Assembly: GCA_042088665.1 (NCBI GenBank)
Contig: JBELMB010000073.1
Span: forward strand, 1 to 22,956
From: JBELMB01 sp042088665
GTDB lineage: Bacteria; Pseudomonadota; Alphaproteobacteria; Rhodobacterales; Rhodobacteraceae
Length of the DNA stretch: 22,956 nt
Reading direction: 5' to 3'
The position numbers and the translations under genes are program-made. Position 1 is the stretch's first letter, and each line of letters starts with the position of its first letter. This document shows, one piece after another, positions 22,542-22,956 of this stretch. The notes beneath the pieces were generated by a model. The model ran no database searches. It had not been told where the DNA came from and was given only the letters and a program-made list of their open reading frames with translations.

Positions 22542-22956
22542 TCAGCTGGTCGCGCCGATGACGCCTTCGACAAGGTAATCCATGCTTTCCAGCGCGATGT
22601 CATCTTCGGCAAAGGCTTCGCCCGCGGCGGCGATCACATTGCCTGCGTTGTCTTTCAGCGGACCCTTGATGACGGAATACCCGCCGCCCATGATCTCTGC
22701 CTTGGTGGCTTCGAACTGGGCGCGTGCGGCGTCGGAGACGGCAGGGCCCAGCGGGCTCATCTTGATGAAGCCATCGGCCAGTCCGCCCCGGATGAAGTTG
22801 TCGATGGTGCCGCCCGACATCATGGTTTCCACCATGCCGGTGTAGACGCCGGCCCAGTTCCATTCCGCACCGGTGAGGTATTGCTCAGGCGCCAGCGGTG
22901 ACTGGTTGGCGTGGTAGCCGCAAACAAATGCGCCGCGCCCGGCGGCGGTTTCAATG
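22542..22956 (-). CDS. BMP-family lipoprotein/periplasmic substrate-binding protein, C-terminal part (5' end outside window)
   Basis: The reading frame is open to the right window edge; about 137 C-terminal residues are visible. The segment FVCGYHANQSPLAPEQYLTGAEWNWAGVYTGMVE matches the BMP (Bmp/Med/PnrA-like) family, in which GYHsDQs.laP.a.LTga.WNW is the hinge and ligand-contacting region. It is followed by a helix and the C-terminal VEGVIGATS. The protein captures the ligand in the periplasm for the two permeases and ATPase of this operon. PnrA-type members bind nucleosides; others bind unrelated heterocycles, so the cargo is not known. The operon promoter lies outside the window. Confidence 0.88.
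   Translation of the reverse strand, partial: IETAAGRGAFVCGYHANQSPLAPEQYLTGAEWNWAGVYTGMVETMMSGGTIDNFIRGGLADGFIKMSPLGPAVSDAARAQFEATKAEIMGGGYSVIKGPLKDNAGNVIAAAGEAFAEDDIALESMDYLVEGVIGATS

Overview
The window is dense, GC-rich bacterial DNA. ATGA-type start/stop overlaps are frequent and there are few promoters or RNA genes. Gene content (OtnK/OtnC/OtnI acid-sugar catabolism, a BMP-family ABC importer, a three-subunit nitrile hydratase-type enzyme, stand-alone periplasmic binding protein, chemoreceptor) suggests an alphaproteobacterium, most likely Rhodobacterales/Roseobacter group. That placement is inference from gene style, because no rRNA or phylogenetic marker is present.

Left third, plus strand (1-7536). 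Four tightly overlapping genes form a catabolic operon: the C-terminal part of a HisC-like aminotransferase, a maleate isomerase/Asp-Glu racemase-type enzyme, an MmgE/PrpD-family protein and a D-2-hydroxyacid dehydrogenase. A 655-base decayed stretch follows, holding on the minus strand what looks like the broken N-terminus of an N,N-dimethylformamidase-type large subunit. Next is a small membrane-protein gene interrupted by a one-base frameshift. Then come otnK-otnC-otnI, which convert 2-oxo-tetronate (from four-carbon sugar acids) to dihydroxyacetone phosphate.

Middle, minus strand (7641-14697). A three-copy 15-bp tandem repeat lies between the convergent otnI and aldehyde dehydrogenase genes. 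The minus strand then carries an M20 deacylase followed by an aldehyde dehydrogenase, and a periplasmic binding protein followed by a large methyl-accepting chemotaxis protein. The last two may form a binding-protein-assisted chemoreceptor.

Right, minus strand (14971-22956). An 11-gene head-to-tail operon reads leftward: BMP-type substrate-binding protein (cut by the window end), two permeases, formamidase, biuret amidohydrolase-type cysteine hydrolase, ABC ATPase, a second cysteine hydrolase, a ChrR-like cupin, and three genes for a nitrile hydratase/thiocyanate hydrolase-type metalloenzyme (split beta N-half, beta C-half, and alpha with a CTLCSC metal site). Importer genes and amide/nitrile/ureide hydrolases are interleaved and translationally coupled. 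I read this as an uptake-and-hydrolysis system that releases ammonia from a small nitrogen-rich compound (nitrile, cyano-compound, amide or ureide). The true substrate is not evident from sequence, and this operon is the best candidate here for a poorly described system.
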